In this document: positions 42,827-54,248 of the stretch, piece by piece
How the letters are laid out: each line of letters starts with the position of its first letter
Numbering within the stretch: the first letter of the stretch is position 1
Assembly (NCBI GenBank): GCA_025201805.1
Contig: MU619309.1
Coordinates: 1,536 to 65,535, forward strand
Direction: 5' to 3'
Origin: Parasitella parasitica
Taxonomy: Eukaryota > Mucoromycota > Mucoromycetes > Mucorales > Mucoraceae
DNA length: 64,000 nucleotides
Notes under the pieces: generated by a model
Databases searched by the model: none
What the model was told of the DNA's origin: nothing
Seen by the model: only the letters and a program-made list of their open reading frames with translations
Position numbers and translations under genes: made by a program

Positions 42827-45554
42827 ATGTCCATCTTAAAGGTATTTGCGTCTAGATTCTAACAATATGCAGATGTGTTGAAATATCTGTCCGTGTATAT
42901 AGTACGCTGCGTCTTCCCCTTCAAGACTTCTTTGGCCATCAATCCAGAGGAATACACATTCGGGCATCAGGCTGTTCTCCCTTGATTCCCAGCAGCAGCA
43001 AACTATGGGCCTAGTTTACGAGAAGATTGATGATAATATCATTACCGTGAAAAAGAGGTATGTCACGTATTGTACAAAAGAACAAAGAAAATGCCAACAA
43101 AGGCCATAGGTTAAACCGCCCCTTGACGTTATCTGAGAAAATTCTATACGGGCATTTGCATGAACCCCACACTCAGGAAATCGTGCGAGGATCTTCTTAC
43201 CTGAAGCTCTTTCCCGATCGCATTGCTTGCCAAGACGCCACTGCTCAAATGGTTCTCTTACAGCTCATGGCTACCGACATTTCTCGAGTCCACGTCCCTA
43301 CCACAATCCACAGTGACCATTTGATCGAAGCACAGCGAGGGGGCAAAGCCGATTTATCTCGAGCCAAGTATATCAACAAGGAGGTGTACGATTTCTTGGC
43401 TAATGCATCTGCCAAGTACGGTATTGGATATTGGAAAGCAGGATCTGGTATAATGCATCAAATTTTACTCGAGAATTACGCATTTCCTGGCGGACTCATG
43501 ATAGGCACTGATTCTCACACTTGCAATGCGGGCGGCTTGGGCATGCTGGGCATTGGTGTAGGCGGCTCTGATGCTGTAGATGTGATGGCTGGCAAAAGCT
43601 GGGAGTTGAAATGTCCAAAAGTCATTGGTATCAAGCTAAACGGTCATCTTTCGGGCTGGGCGTCGCCAAAAGACGTTATTTTGAAGATAGCCGGTATACT
43701 TAGTGTGAAAGGTGGTACAGACAGCGTGTTGGAGTATTTTGGAGAAGGCGTCGAGTCGATTTCTTCCACAGGTATGGCAACTATCTGCAATATGGGTGCT
43801 GAGGTAATGATAAAATACGTAATTGGTTGAAAAAAAGCATTTATGTTGTGTATGTTGCCCTATTAGGTTGGTGCTACATCCTCCGTATTCCCATACAATC
43901 AACGTATGAGCGACTTCTTAAAGGCCACGGATAGACAACAGGTTGCTGGTTCAGCAGAAAAGTATGCGCGTAACTTGCAAGCAGATGAAGATGCCATGTA
44001 TGATGACTTGATTGAAATCGACCTTTCAACATTGGAACCTCATGTGAACGGCCCGTTCACCCCCGACTTGGCGACGCCTTTGTCTTTGTTCAAAATGCGT
44101 GCGAGACAAGAAGGCTGGCCTGAAACACTTAGCGCTTCACTTGTTGGCTCAGATACAAACTCGTCTTATGAAGACATGAGCAAATCTGCCTCCATTGTGC
44201 AGCAAGGTTTGAACAAGGGACTTAAATCAAGAGTACCGTTCTTGGTAACGCCAGGATCTGAGCAACTAAGAGCGACTCTGGAGCGTGATGGACAATTGAG
44301 TTTATTTGAGCAAGTAGGCGGTACCACCTTAGCTACAGCATGTGGCCCTAGTATCGGTCAATGGGATCGCAAACAAACTTTGCAAGGGGAAAAGAATTCA
44401 ATTATGATTTCTTATAATAGAAATTTTTCTGGAAACAACGATAGTAACCCTAACACTCACGGGTTTATAGTATCTCCCGAGGTAACTGTTATGGAATGGT
44501 TCACATGTGTACGAAGATGACTAAGGAAACTTATGCTTTAGATTGCAACAGCCATGGCATTTGCTGGAAAAATTACATTTAACCCTATGACAGACTCCAT
44601 GGTGGGATCAGACGGAATCCCTTTCAAATTTAAGGCACCTACCAGTCCTGATATTCCGCCCAAGGGCTATGCCGCTTACAGCACTGACATGTACCAAGCT
44701 CCTCCAGAAGATGGCTCGGATATCGAAATCAATATCAATCCTCACTCGGACAGACTTCAGATTTTGCCTCGATTCCCTGCTTGGGACGGAAAAGATTTCG
44801 AATCATTACCTATTTTGACCAAAATCAAAGGAAAATGTACCACTGATCACATCTCCATGGCAGGCAAATGGCTCAGATATCGTGGGCATCTAGAACACAT
44901 ATCCAACAACCTCTTGATTGGGTCTACAAATTCAGAAGGTCAAGTCAATCAGTCTGTCAATGTCTTTACAAACGAGACAGCTTCTATTCCCGAAACAGCC
45001 CGCGATTATAAAGCTAGAGGCGTATCCTGGGTCATCATTGGCGAAGAGAATTATGGTGAGGGTTCATCTCGTGAGCATGCTGCTATGGAACCAAGATATT
45101 TGAATGGTCTCTCGGTCATTGCAAAGGTAAATAGCAGTTGTTAAAAGACCCTCTGAAAAGATAGAACATTGACCGTTCTTACTCTGTATATACGCAGTCT
45201 TTTGCTCGTATTCATGAAACCAACCTGAAAAGAAATGGCATTCTGCCACTCACTTTTAGTGTTCCGGATGATTACGAGAAGATTGACCCTTCTGATAGAG
45301 TCAGTATTGTTGGCCTGACTAATATCAAACCAGGAAATCCCTTGACATTGCGATTGCATAAAAGCACAAACACTACGATCGATATTCCTTTAACTCATAC
45401 ATTTAACCAAGGTAAAAAAAAAAAAAAAAAAATCAAAAAAATCAACGATCTTCAGGAACTACTTAACACTAACATCTTTGATACGTATTATATAGAACAA
45501 CTTGAATGGTTTAAACAAGGTTCAGCTTTGAATGCGATGACTCTTGATAAATAA
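42827..45554 (+). CDS. Mitochondrial aconitase paralogue lacking Fe-S ligands
   Basis: The fold is that of a full aconitase: 778 residues from seven exons (42827-42841, 42903-43057, 43110-43803, 43867-44481, 44542-45126, 45198-45411, 45496-45554), all phases agreeing. A tiny first exon joins 'MSILK' to '[13 protein letters not shown]', giving a good mitochondrial presequence. Kept active-site blocks are 'HSDHLIEAQ', '[14 protein letters not shown]', 'IEIDLS', 'SDRLQIL', '[10 protein letters not shown]' and '[10 protein letters not shown]'. However, the first cluster Cys is Asp384 ('[12 protein letters not shown]'; canonical GSCTNS). The second is kept (Cys447) and the third is Ser450 ('[11 protein letters not shown]'; canonical CGPC). 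The substrate Arg of the SYNRNFxGR block is Asn478. It can hardly hold a [4Fe-4S] cluster, so normal aconitase activity is unlikely. The gene looks intact, not decayed. Confidence 0.9.
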
Positions 45555-46030
45555 TAAAATTGATGTATAATAGTCCTTTTAAATCTGAAGATTTCTTGAA
45601 AGGAAGCTGGTTGAGCATAAAAAGCTTCATTTGATATCGCGGCGATATTGAGGAGTGTTTCATTTGTCGCATCCACATGATTAGCTAATCGGCGAAGAGG
45701 TTCAAACTACCACATAACGAAAGATCGAAGACAACACTATTGACATAGAGGAGGTGATCAATGAACTTCGAAGCACGTATTTGCAGTTGTAAGATGATGG
45801 CTTTTTGCTTCTTTAGTTTCCTGACATAACCAAATCATCGATTGTACATTTTGTGTTTTTATTACTTGCTCCGCGTAAATTACAGAGTTTTGAGTGTAAT
45901 CAAGCGGCAGGCGCAATCATCAATTATATAAGATATGAAGGATAAGATACGAAGAATAAAGTATAAAATGGATAAAGGATAATATAAAATAAAATAAAAA
46001 TTATAAAAAAAGAAAGTATAGAGAGAGAGC
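45555..46030. other. Intergenic region
   Basis: 3' flank of the aconitase-like gene and of a minus-strand orphan. It includes an AT-rich purine-biased stretch around 45930-46030. Nothing else was recognised. Confidence 0.5.
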
Positions 46031-47855
46031 CTATAAAGAAGCATGAACTTGATCTTCGTCGATCAACTTGGAGATGTCGAGTCGGATACTGTTCATTACG
46101 GCAGCGGTTTCGAAAGCCTTCTGGTTAAAGACAAACCGGTAGTGAGCCCTCCAAATGTTAGCCAGAGTACAACTGTACATTTTGATTAAGCTGCAAGTTT
46201 AAATTTGTCGCTGTAGATCTTTTCGGAACTGGACGAGGCCCTAGCAGCTTCAATATGGCATGGGTCAACAACCTTGGATACCTTGCATACAATTCTACCG
46301 TCAACTTTATAGCTTATAGTATGCGGCTTATTGTCATTGTTTATACGCTTTACTGCAGTGGTGGTATCAATTGACCTTTCTTCCCAATTGACATAGAGTT
46401 CAGAACTATTTCCAACCAAAAGTTCCAAGTTCCATAGCTTCATTAAAAAATCGGATTCGCTGATTTTGTTGGTTGGGTTTGTAAAAATGTATGTGCGTTC
46501 TCTGTATGCGTTGATGCTAGAAAATAGAACACAAGTCAGAAACTGCTCATATTAAAAAGAAGCTGTACTTACATATGGCCAAGGGCTTTAAAAATCCACT
46601 TATCAGCAGAGTGTACACCTCTTATGCTTTCAATAGCAATGTAGTAAGCTTCTTCTTCTTGTCCGCTCTTGATTTCCTTTATTATCTTTTCTACTTTCTC
46701 TTTGGTGGCATTAGATAGGTTTGGAAGGTGCTTTAATTTTTTTGATCCAAGCTCTTTTTGATTACTAAGATCAAGGACACCATTAAGACAGAAGCCACAA
46801 AGCGAGTGCTCTTCAGCTGACAACGAGTTATAAACTTCATAGAGCTGTTTGCCATAAGACTTAAATATTGATGAAATAGAGCGATCGTAAAAAAAAAAGA
46901 TAATGCTATCGCCTTCCACAACATTCTAAAAAATACAAGTTGTCAGTAGATTGTTTTCTTGCAAATAAATATCATGACCTACTTGATTGGCGAGCGACTG
47001 TGAGCTTCTTGATGCCGTTGTACTTTTGGAACTTGAGGCTCTCTTCCTTGTGTATATTTCATACAACTTATTTTCATAATCGGCTTGTTATAGAACTGCT
47101 TTTTATCTTGGTATAAGATCCAGAATTCATCAACCTCATTTGCATTCATCAACTAGTTGAAATATAAAAAATATGAATGTTAGATAATCGTGTTATAGTA
47201 TTCAAATTAAAATGAAGCTAATATTACAAGAAAATTTTGGTCAACTTGTTCATGAATCAACTTGCTTACCACTGGATCTATAGCAGCTGGATAGAATGAG
47301 GCATTTTGTAAATCTTCTTCAAACTTATTTGCGACTTGTTCCCTTGACATCCTTCCACATAAGTTGTTGTAGTAATAGCTGTAATCAAACTCAATAATTG
47401 CATGGATAAGATATCCTATTGAATTTGAAAAAGAGACTACACCGTCTAACATTGTTTAGTATGGAAGAAAGTCGCACTTTACAGTACATACTCTCTTTTA
47501 GGAATTCGGAATGCTCTTCCCTAAGTTTAATAAGCTCTTCCTTTCTTCCTCCTCTCGGCAAATTTTCTAATTTTCCTCGCTCAACAAAACGCTCAATAAC
47601 GCCATCTACAGTGCTCTAATTAAGCTTGAACTGCCTTGCTACTTGTGCTTTACTCGAATCATCATCGAAGAATTTTTCAATGATGATTTCTTTTAGGTGC
47701 TTAGCAATCACTCTATTCTTTCGCTTCTGAATTAGAGATGGGACTATGGTCTTCTTGGTAACTTTAGAAGAGGGTTTCCTAGTGGCTGTCCTGTTTTGTT
47801 GTTGATAGATATTGGAAAATAGAGACAGTACGGTAGTATAAAAAGTTTGATACAT
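46031..47855 (-). pseudogene. Orphan gene(s) with HTH-like N-terminus, interrupted
   Basis: Minus-strand exon pieces form one or two genes. The first (47855-47470) has a basic stretch and a helix-turn-helix-like part, 'DDDSSKAQVARQFKLN', then TAG, then 'STVDGVIERFVERGKLENLP' and 'EEHSEFLKESI' in the same frame. Later pieces are 47452-47207, about 47150-46985 (Ser/Thr/Lys-rich), 46919-46569 and 46510-46031. The last contains 'ELYVNWEERSIDTTTAVKR' and 'SYKVDGRIVCKV', then a one-base frame change near 46190 into 'ANIWRAHYRFVFNQKAFE'. I link it, from memory, to an expanded Mucorales family of unknown function. The TAG and frame change argue for a pseudogene or assembly errors. Confidence 0.5.
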
Positions 47856-50800
47856 GTATATTTAAGGCTTTTCTTGGACTTGTTTAGGTGACTATCTCAA
47901 AGTTGATTTTCTTGTTTTGAATGAAAAATTCCTCATATCTATTTTTCTCATGCTGTTGTGCAGAGATCTTTATTTAAGCATTTAGGAAAACAGCTGACAG
48001 AATGCTGGATGAAATTCATGTTGAAGGACGTCCGAATATAAGGTTAAAAAAAAAAGTGTCAATTTTTTTGTGTAAAAGAGCCTGGTCAATTTAGTCTAAA
48101 TCTTTCTCAAAAAAAAAATTGGTCGGAAGCACTATTGAATACAAAAAAAATGAAGAGATCAGCTGCTGACTTTTCATGTAATCTTTACATAGTGCATGTG
48201 TGCGTGAGAGTTATGAAGGCATTTTCCTGACCACTAAAGATATGGGCAGTTTTACACGTTCAGCTAGTGGCTGATGACAGACAGATACGCTTATAATGAT
48301 TGAATAAAATCTACAGTGTCCCTAAATAAAGCATTTACACACAAAAATGCATTTACCTTGTACAGACTGATATTATTATGATGAATTCGTGCATGGCGCA
48401 TTATTCCCAGGCCAAAAGAAACAATGGATGCGCTTTAATGAATTCTATAAAGAAAAGACATATGATAATGTTTACACAATATGGCTCTCAATCATTCTAC
48501 CGCGTATTTACAGTGATATAAATGGATACTGGTGATACCTTCCTTTTCGAAAATGCAAAGAACTGCCTCTCTTTTTTTTTTTTTTTTTACACGTGAATGT
48601 CGTTTTAATACAATATTATTACAATATCATTACAGTTTATTACAAAAGATTACGCAAAAAAGTCTGTTCACTAATTTGTGCATGCATGCCACATGGAATA
48701 ATCATGTATGTAGTTCACAATTTTATTAAAATACTATATACATGTGCATGTATGCAGCACCACAAATGAACCCAAGAAAATGATTAGCTACTGTAGCTTT
48801 GACTCATATTATAGCATTATATTTCATAGGCTTTTCCCAGGTTGTTTCATAATGATTTGTTGTAGACAGCCTTGTTGGCTTTCTTTTTTGGCAGCATCCC
48901 TGCCGCATCCCCTTTCTAAACGGAAAAAGGAAACAAATAAAGCGATTTTTCTGATAAGAAGGCGACTATTTCAACAGTATAGGAGAAATCTGGGCCCTTC
49001 CATTGCAGATTTCAGGCTACACGAATTAAGATGCATGTTTTCCTTGTGATTTTCTAAAATCAATGGATAACGAATATTACTATGTATTTATAAATTTATT
49101 TGGTGCCTGGTTGCTATGGAGCTGAATTAATTTTAGTTTAGTGTGTACCTGGTTGCCATGCTCGGAAATTTAAGCGGGGTAAGCAAACCCGATCAAACAT
49201 GCGATGCAGAACTGCCAAGGCAAATCAATTCAGGCACATATGCGACTTTCTCCCTATATGTAGTATATTGAAACATAAACAATATACATGGTACATATTG
49301 TAAAACGTTTCTATATGTCTTGATACTAATCAAAGGTCTTTTCATTAGATTATTTATTTGATATGTAAGCTGGTTTAGATATGTATTGTGCACGGATCTA
49401 TAATATTTGTAGAAATAAGGCAAATGTAAATGGGGTGAGAATAATTTGCCAATTTGATGTACACAGTAGTAGACAAACGAAACGTGATCTGTTTAGACGG
49501 ATCTGTTACAGAGTCAAATATAGGATCGACGGCGAATAATACAGAAATATAAACAAAATATAAATAGCCTTTAAACAAGTAAACACAATCAGCTGAATGC
49601 AAACGAAAAAGTACAATTCTTGACATACAAATACACATATACAAGCAAATACACGTATACGAACAAATATAATTATCCCACGGCATTCCTTGATACAATA
49701 AAATATAAATTGATGCAAGATGCATATATTGAAACCAAACCAAAGGCTTGTGTTAAGTTCGCGCTTTTTTTTTATATATAGAAAATGTATATTAAATATC
49801 ATTTACATCATTTTGCGCATATAACGCATAGTTTTTTGTATACATAGTCCACCCCCCAAATATTTTTATTAGCTTTTAGCCGAATTGCGTAATAATTATC
49901 ATCTTCCTACTGCTAAAACTATATTGAATAGTAGATTCTAGATAAGCAATGATGGCCGGTTGAGGTTATACACAAGAAGAAACTATATCCCGAAACCAAT
50001 TCACGGTAAATTAAAGCTATCATGGGATGATTGGACTAGAATATAAGGAAAACAGAGATGAATAGTGTAACAGTCAGAGATGCTGCCCTCACAAGCTGCA
50101 CGGTTATCATAAAACGAATACGTTTTAAGATAATAGTGGACGTGAACCAATATTCAACAGGATGTTTCTTCTTTTTTCCCCTTCTTTCGCTAAAATAACC
50201 TTCTTATTCTTCGACCATTTCTTCGACAGGGCACATCATGTATGCAATATGCTGTGCAATGGACCGCAACTCCGCGTACCCCATTTCCCTCCATTTTATC
50301 TGTTTGTTCTACTACTTGCAAACACAGGCGGAGTAGTTGAGGTTCTCAAAAATTATATCATTTGGCACCAGATTCAAAAATCAAAAGATTTTGCTTTTGT
50401 ATACCCCAATTATAGATTAACTAGAAGAGAAATGATTCGTCATGATAATGAGTAATGCAAAGAGCGTCTCTAGTCATTATAGTAAAATAAAATTGTAAAC
50501 AAAAAACGCACGAGCCAAGTTGTAGAATAAAAAGATGTAATGTTGGCAAAGTAACTTTAAAATCATACTGTTTGGCTTCTAAAAGATTAAATCATTATCA
50601 TCTTTTTCAAAACGGCTTATCTCTGATTTCTCATCGCTCAACTAATCAAGTTATCTATTGAGCACAAGATTACATAGATTTCTTCTATTCTTTTTTTAAA
50701 AACAAATACACTATCGTAATAAAAAGAAGTGTGGCAGAGTTTATAAAATGTAACATGCAATTCTATCACGGGTCGAGGTTTCTAAGAAACTGGCGTACAG

Positions 50801-51274
50801 AGTTCGAGTTTAAACTGTATAACACAAGGAGTCGGGGCCATTTGTTTTTGCTCCTTATGTCGTAAGTGATCGATCATAATACGGTTTATTGATTATAAGC
50901 AAAATGTTCTGCTGTTTTACGTGCAATGGGTGTCTTTTTTTATATGTATATATTTGCTAGTTTTTTGTATATTCCAATTACAAGGTAGAATCCCCGTGAT
51001 CAAGCCTGTGATCTTGTGCTCATTTGTAAGACTTTAAAGTAGAAAAAAAAATGAGAAAAATGAGAGAGATGTATTAGCTTGGGGGGAGGGATGGGGGAGG
51101 ACTTGTCCTTCTTTCACACATTGATTTGCTTGTGGAATGTGAAACATCTTTTTTAACTAAAATGTTATAAGCAGCAGCTTGCTTTCATTCAGAAACAGAC
51201 ACAAGCAGCATCAATTTATAGCAACACAATGAATAACCAAAAAAAAAAAAGAAGAAAAAAGCCACTTGTATTTG
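47856..51274. other. 3.4-kb gene-poor region
   Basis: No recognisable gene on either strand. Short ORFs (for example 48744-49049, 49506-49802, 50162-50455) are AT-rich, hydrophobic and unlike any domain. T/A homopolymers are frequent. A G-rich patch lies near 51080-51100, upstream of the small gene at 51349. Confidence 0.45.
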
Positions 51275-51282
51275 TATAAATA
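51275..51282 (+). promoter_or_regulatory. TATA box of the 54-residue gene
   Basis: TATAAATA about 67-74 bp before the start codon, followed by a pyrimidine-rich initiator stretch (about 51310-51338) and an A-rich stretch directly before ATG. Confidence 0.55.
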
Positions 51283-51348
51283 AAGCGTCTTTCAACATTC
51301 CAAATTTTTGCTTTTTCACTTTCTTTCTCTTCTTTTATTTACAAAAAA

Positions 51349-51569
51349 ATGGGGTTCGTTCGTTTTGGTCAATTCATTAGTAGATGCAATAAAAGTTCAG
51401 ATCCAACAAGCCCATATGTTTGCTTTGGCCGAGGCAAAAGTTACTGCCTTGTTCACAAGCGATACTTTGAAAACAGCTGGTGTCCAGATTGCAGTCGTTC
51501 AAGTCGTAAGTTGTATAAAATTATGATCTGAGGATTTTGTTATTGAAAAACACTTTGATAGATCATTAA
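51349..51569 (+). CDS. 54-residue Cys-rich protein, two exons, novel
   Basis: I do not recognise a family. Exon 1 (51349-51505) and exon 2 (51562-51569) join across a 56-nt GT-AG intron (donor GTAAGT, acceptor ATAG) in matching phase; the second exon adds only two His and the stop. The protein begins 'MGFVRFGQFISRCNK' and has five Cys and a CxxC: 'YVCFGRGKSYCLVHKRYFEN' and then 'SWCPDCSRSSHH'. The Cys/His spacing (C-x8-C-x2-H, C-x2-C) suggests a small zinc-binding fold (inference). TATA box, CT-rich leader, A-rich ATG context and a consensus intron make it a credible expressed gene despite its size. It sits alone in a gene desert. Confidence 0.55.
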
Positions 51570-54003
51570 CTGATGTATGTCCTATATCCATTAAAAAACA
51601 TGAACCAAAAAAAAAGTATAGCCGCCGCGCCGAAAAAGCTACTCTTCTCCTCTTCATATCGTCTTTAGTTCCATACTGTAAATGTTTCCTGCCTTATCTC
51701 TCCATTTTCAACAACAACAACAACAACCGCAACCGCAACCAAAAAAAAAAAGAAATCTCTTTTTTACGAGAAACTATATTCCCTCATCTTTTCTATTACC
51801 CTTCTTTTTAAAAAAAATTATGTAATATCTATGTCCCTATTCTTTTTGTCAATCAGTAGAATCATTGGCAATAAAAAAACGTAAAAAAATTATATTATTA
51901 TATACTCTTAACATATCCTTTTTTTTCAAAAAAAAAATGAAATAAATTCAATTACTATTATTATCATGATAAGAAGCACGACCATTTCTCTGGGGAGCAT
52001 TAAGATTGACAAAAAAAATGAAGGAATCTTTGGCGATCTTGCCCACGTTTCAGTTACAAGATTTTGAGTAGAAATCGTTCTAATAAGTTGTGATCGCATG
52101 ATTACGCACAAACACCGCACAGGTATTTCATGTGTAACTCCATAATATATTGAGCTGAGGAAAACCTGTGTGATTAAAGCAACATTATGATTTATTATCT
52201 TGTTTGCGAAATATCAAATAAAATTTTGCGTGCATGACCTTGGTTGTTGTATACAAATGCTGTACATCAAGCTTTTGCTATATACTTTTTCTTGATTGCA
52301 CCCCTTCATCGTCTTAGATTAAAGAATAAGTTTGTATAAAATAAAGTAATAGTGCCCAACTCTAGTTTCTATATTGGGAGAATAACTTTATAAGGATTTC
52401 TGTATGTCAGTTCAGCAGACCTTATTAATCTATAATTAACTTTTATACGACTGTTTCTATTGAAGTAAATTCATTTTGTCCTTAGTATGTATTACACTGC
52501 AGTGTTATGTGTATCATGTCTGTTATTTGACGCCAAATATGTATTTGCTATTTATTTATAAAGTTGCATCATATTCGATAGACAAAAAAGGACTTGTAGT
52601 AAATTCGTAATAAATCGACTACATAGAGAGTTATTTTGGAGAGATACATAGCATATTAAGTGTAACAAAGTCAGCAATATAAATACATTGATAAAAAGGA
52701 ATGCATTTCATTATACACTTGTATACATTTGCGTTTTTGTACTACAAAATACAAGAAGCTGTACATTTTTTGGATCATGTATTATATATAATAAAATAAT
52801 GGGTATGCATGCATATTATATGTACCTCCTACCAAAACCCCATAAAATCTACTTTGCATATATTTTTTTACATTCAAAAAAAAGTATGGGCGTCTGCATC
52901 ATCTATGAATATAGGTTTAAAAGTAGGGTTTCACTTGATTGCTGCAAAAACATCTGAATTAGGTATATAACATTTTTGTTTCGTTCCATTGTACGACGCA
53001 CATCGTAATTGAAACTTAAGAATTCAAAAATACTCAAATCATATACGTTAACTGGATTTAACTAGACTAGTAATATACATATACAGCATGTAATCGTCTG
53101 GATAATTGGTTGATTTATCATACCAAGGCAATAAAATAAAGTTATGCTTTTCATCTCGTATAAATATAGTTTCAAGTGCTACAATTGCCATTTTTCTTCA
53201 AGTTTTTCTCATAAAAAGAAAATACGAATGAACTCTACAGCTCATTTCAATAAGTATGCACGCTTGAAAAATCTATCATCCTTTCTTTGACAAGTACAAA
53301 AATCTTAAAATTGAATCAGTGTAGGGTACGACGGATGTTGAAAATATTCTGTTCTGTCGTTGCCATGGAAACAAAATCAGGAACAACCTTGCCCATCTTA
53401 TGGCTCTATGAATTCAACTGGACAAGCTTTTTTTTAAAAAAAATGAAAAGTAATTGGTCAAGTAATTAAAGTAAATACGAGTCCTCAAATATTACTCCTA
53501 TAGATATACAACATTCGTCAATCTTCAAGCCAGGAGAAAGACATTATTTGCACTGAAATCTATACTCTAATATAGGTGGTCTTTCGCAAACACCATTTGC
53601 CAAACTTATACAAAAGTATTATCCAGCATGTGCTGCTCTTTTGTGAAAATCCTATGAAAAATAGGATGAAAAGAGAATGTTACCAAAGCTTTCTGAGGTT
53701 TTATAATTCTTAAATTTTTACAATTCCAGAACGACGTTGAATGCTTCTTTAAAGAACATTTCAGCATTTCATTTTTTTTTAACGCTATCGATAAACGGAA
53801 TTATAGAAACGCCTAGACATAATGGTAAACTTTTAAAATGTATTTAAAGCGTGCAAAAAAGTATCGTTATGTAAATTGCAGTAAAGCTCATTATCTCCAT
53901 GCATTTTTTTTTTGAATGATAGAAACAAGCGGGAGAAAGAATCCCCGAGCCTATGTTACATGGAAGAAATCAAGTGTAAGCCAATTAAAACAAGATGCCT
54001 CAT
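51570..54003. other. Gene-poor region before LEU1
   Basis: The first 300 bases should be the 3' UTR of the small gene, with many A/T homopolymers. Beyond that I find no gene. ORFs at 52688-52957 and 53287-53469 are AT-rich and unassigned. Confidence 0.45.
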
Positions 54004-54010
54004 TGAGTCA
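54004..54010. promoter_or_regulatory. Gcn4/CPC1-type site 1 upstream of LEU1
   Basis: TGAGTCA (reverse complement TGACTCA), the binding motif of the fungal general-amino-acid-control bZIP factor, about 240 bp before the LEU1 start. Confidence 0.55.
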
Positions 54011-54067
54011 CTGCCTGTTCAAGCATTTTGTGGTCGGATCTACGAATTGACAGGTAACCAAGGCGCC

Positions 54068-54074
54068 TGAGTCA
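54068..54074. promoter_or_regulatory. Gcn4/CPC1-type site 2 upstream of LEU1
   Basis: A second exact TGAGTCA, about 175 bp before the start. The repeated spacing of about 60 bp between the three sites favours a real control region. Confidence 0.6.
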
Positions 54075-54128
54075 CTAGCAACTACACGCAACTTGGTAAA
54101 GATTGACCAATAGTATCAGTAATCTTAT

Positions 54129-54135
54129 TGAGTCA
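54129..54135. promoter_or_regulatory. Gcn4/CPC1-type site 3 upstream of LEU1
   Basis: A third exact TGAGTCA, about 115 bp before the start, in the usual range for fungal activator sites. Confidence 0.6.
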
Positions 54136-54248
54136 GGATAAATGCAAATCATTACTTTATAATAGCTTGCTCGCATCCGCAGGCTTTTCTTATTTCTTTA
54201 ACTTGTTTCTTACATTTTTTAAAAAAAAATATACAACACCCCTTAATA

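Noticed and set aside
48744-50455. Several ORFs of 75-120 codons in the gene desert
   Set aside because: AT-driven composition, hydrophobic runs and no start context, splice logic or motif.
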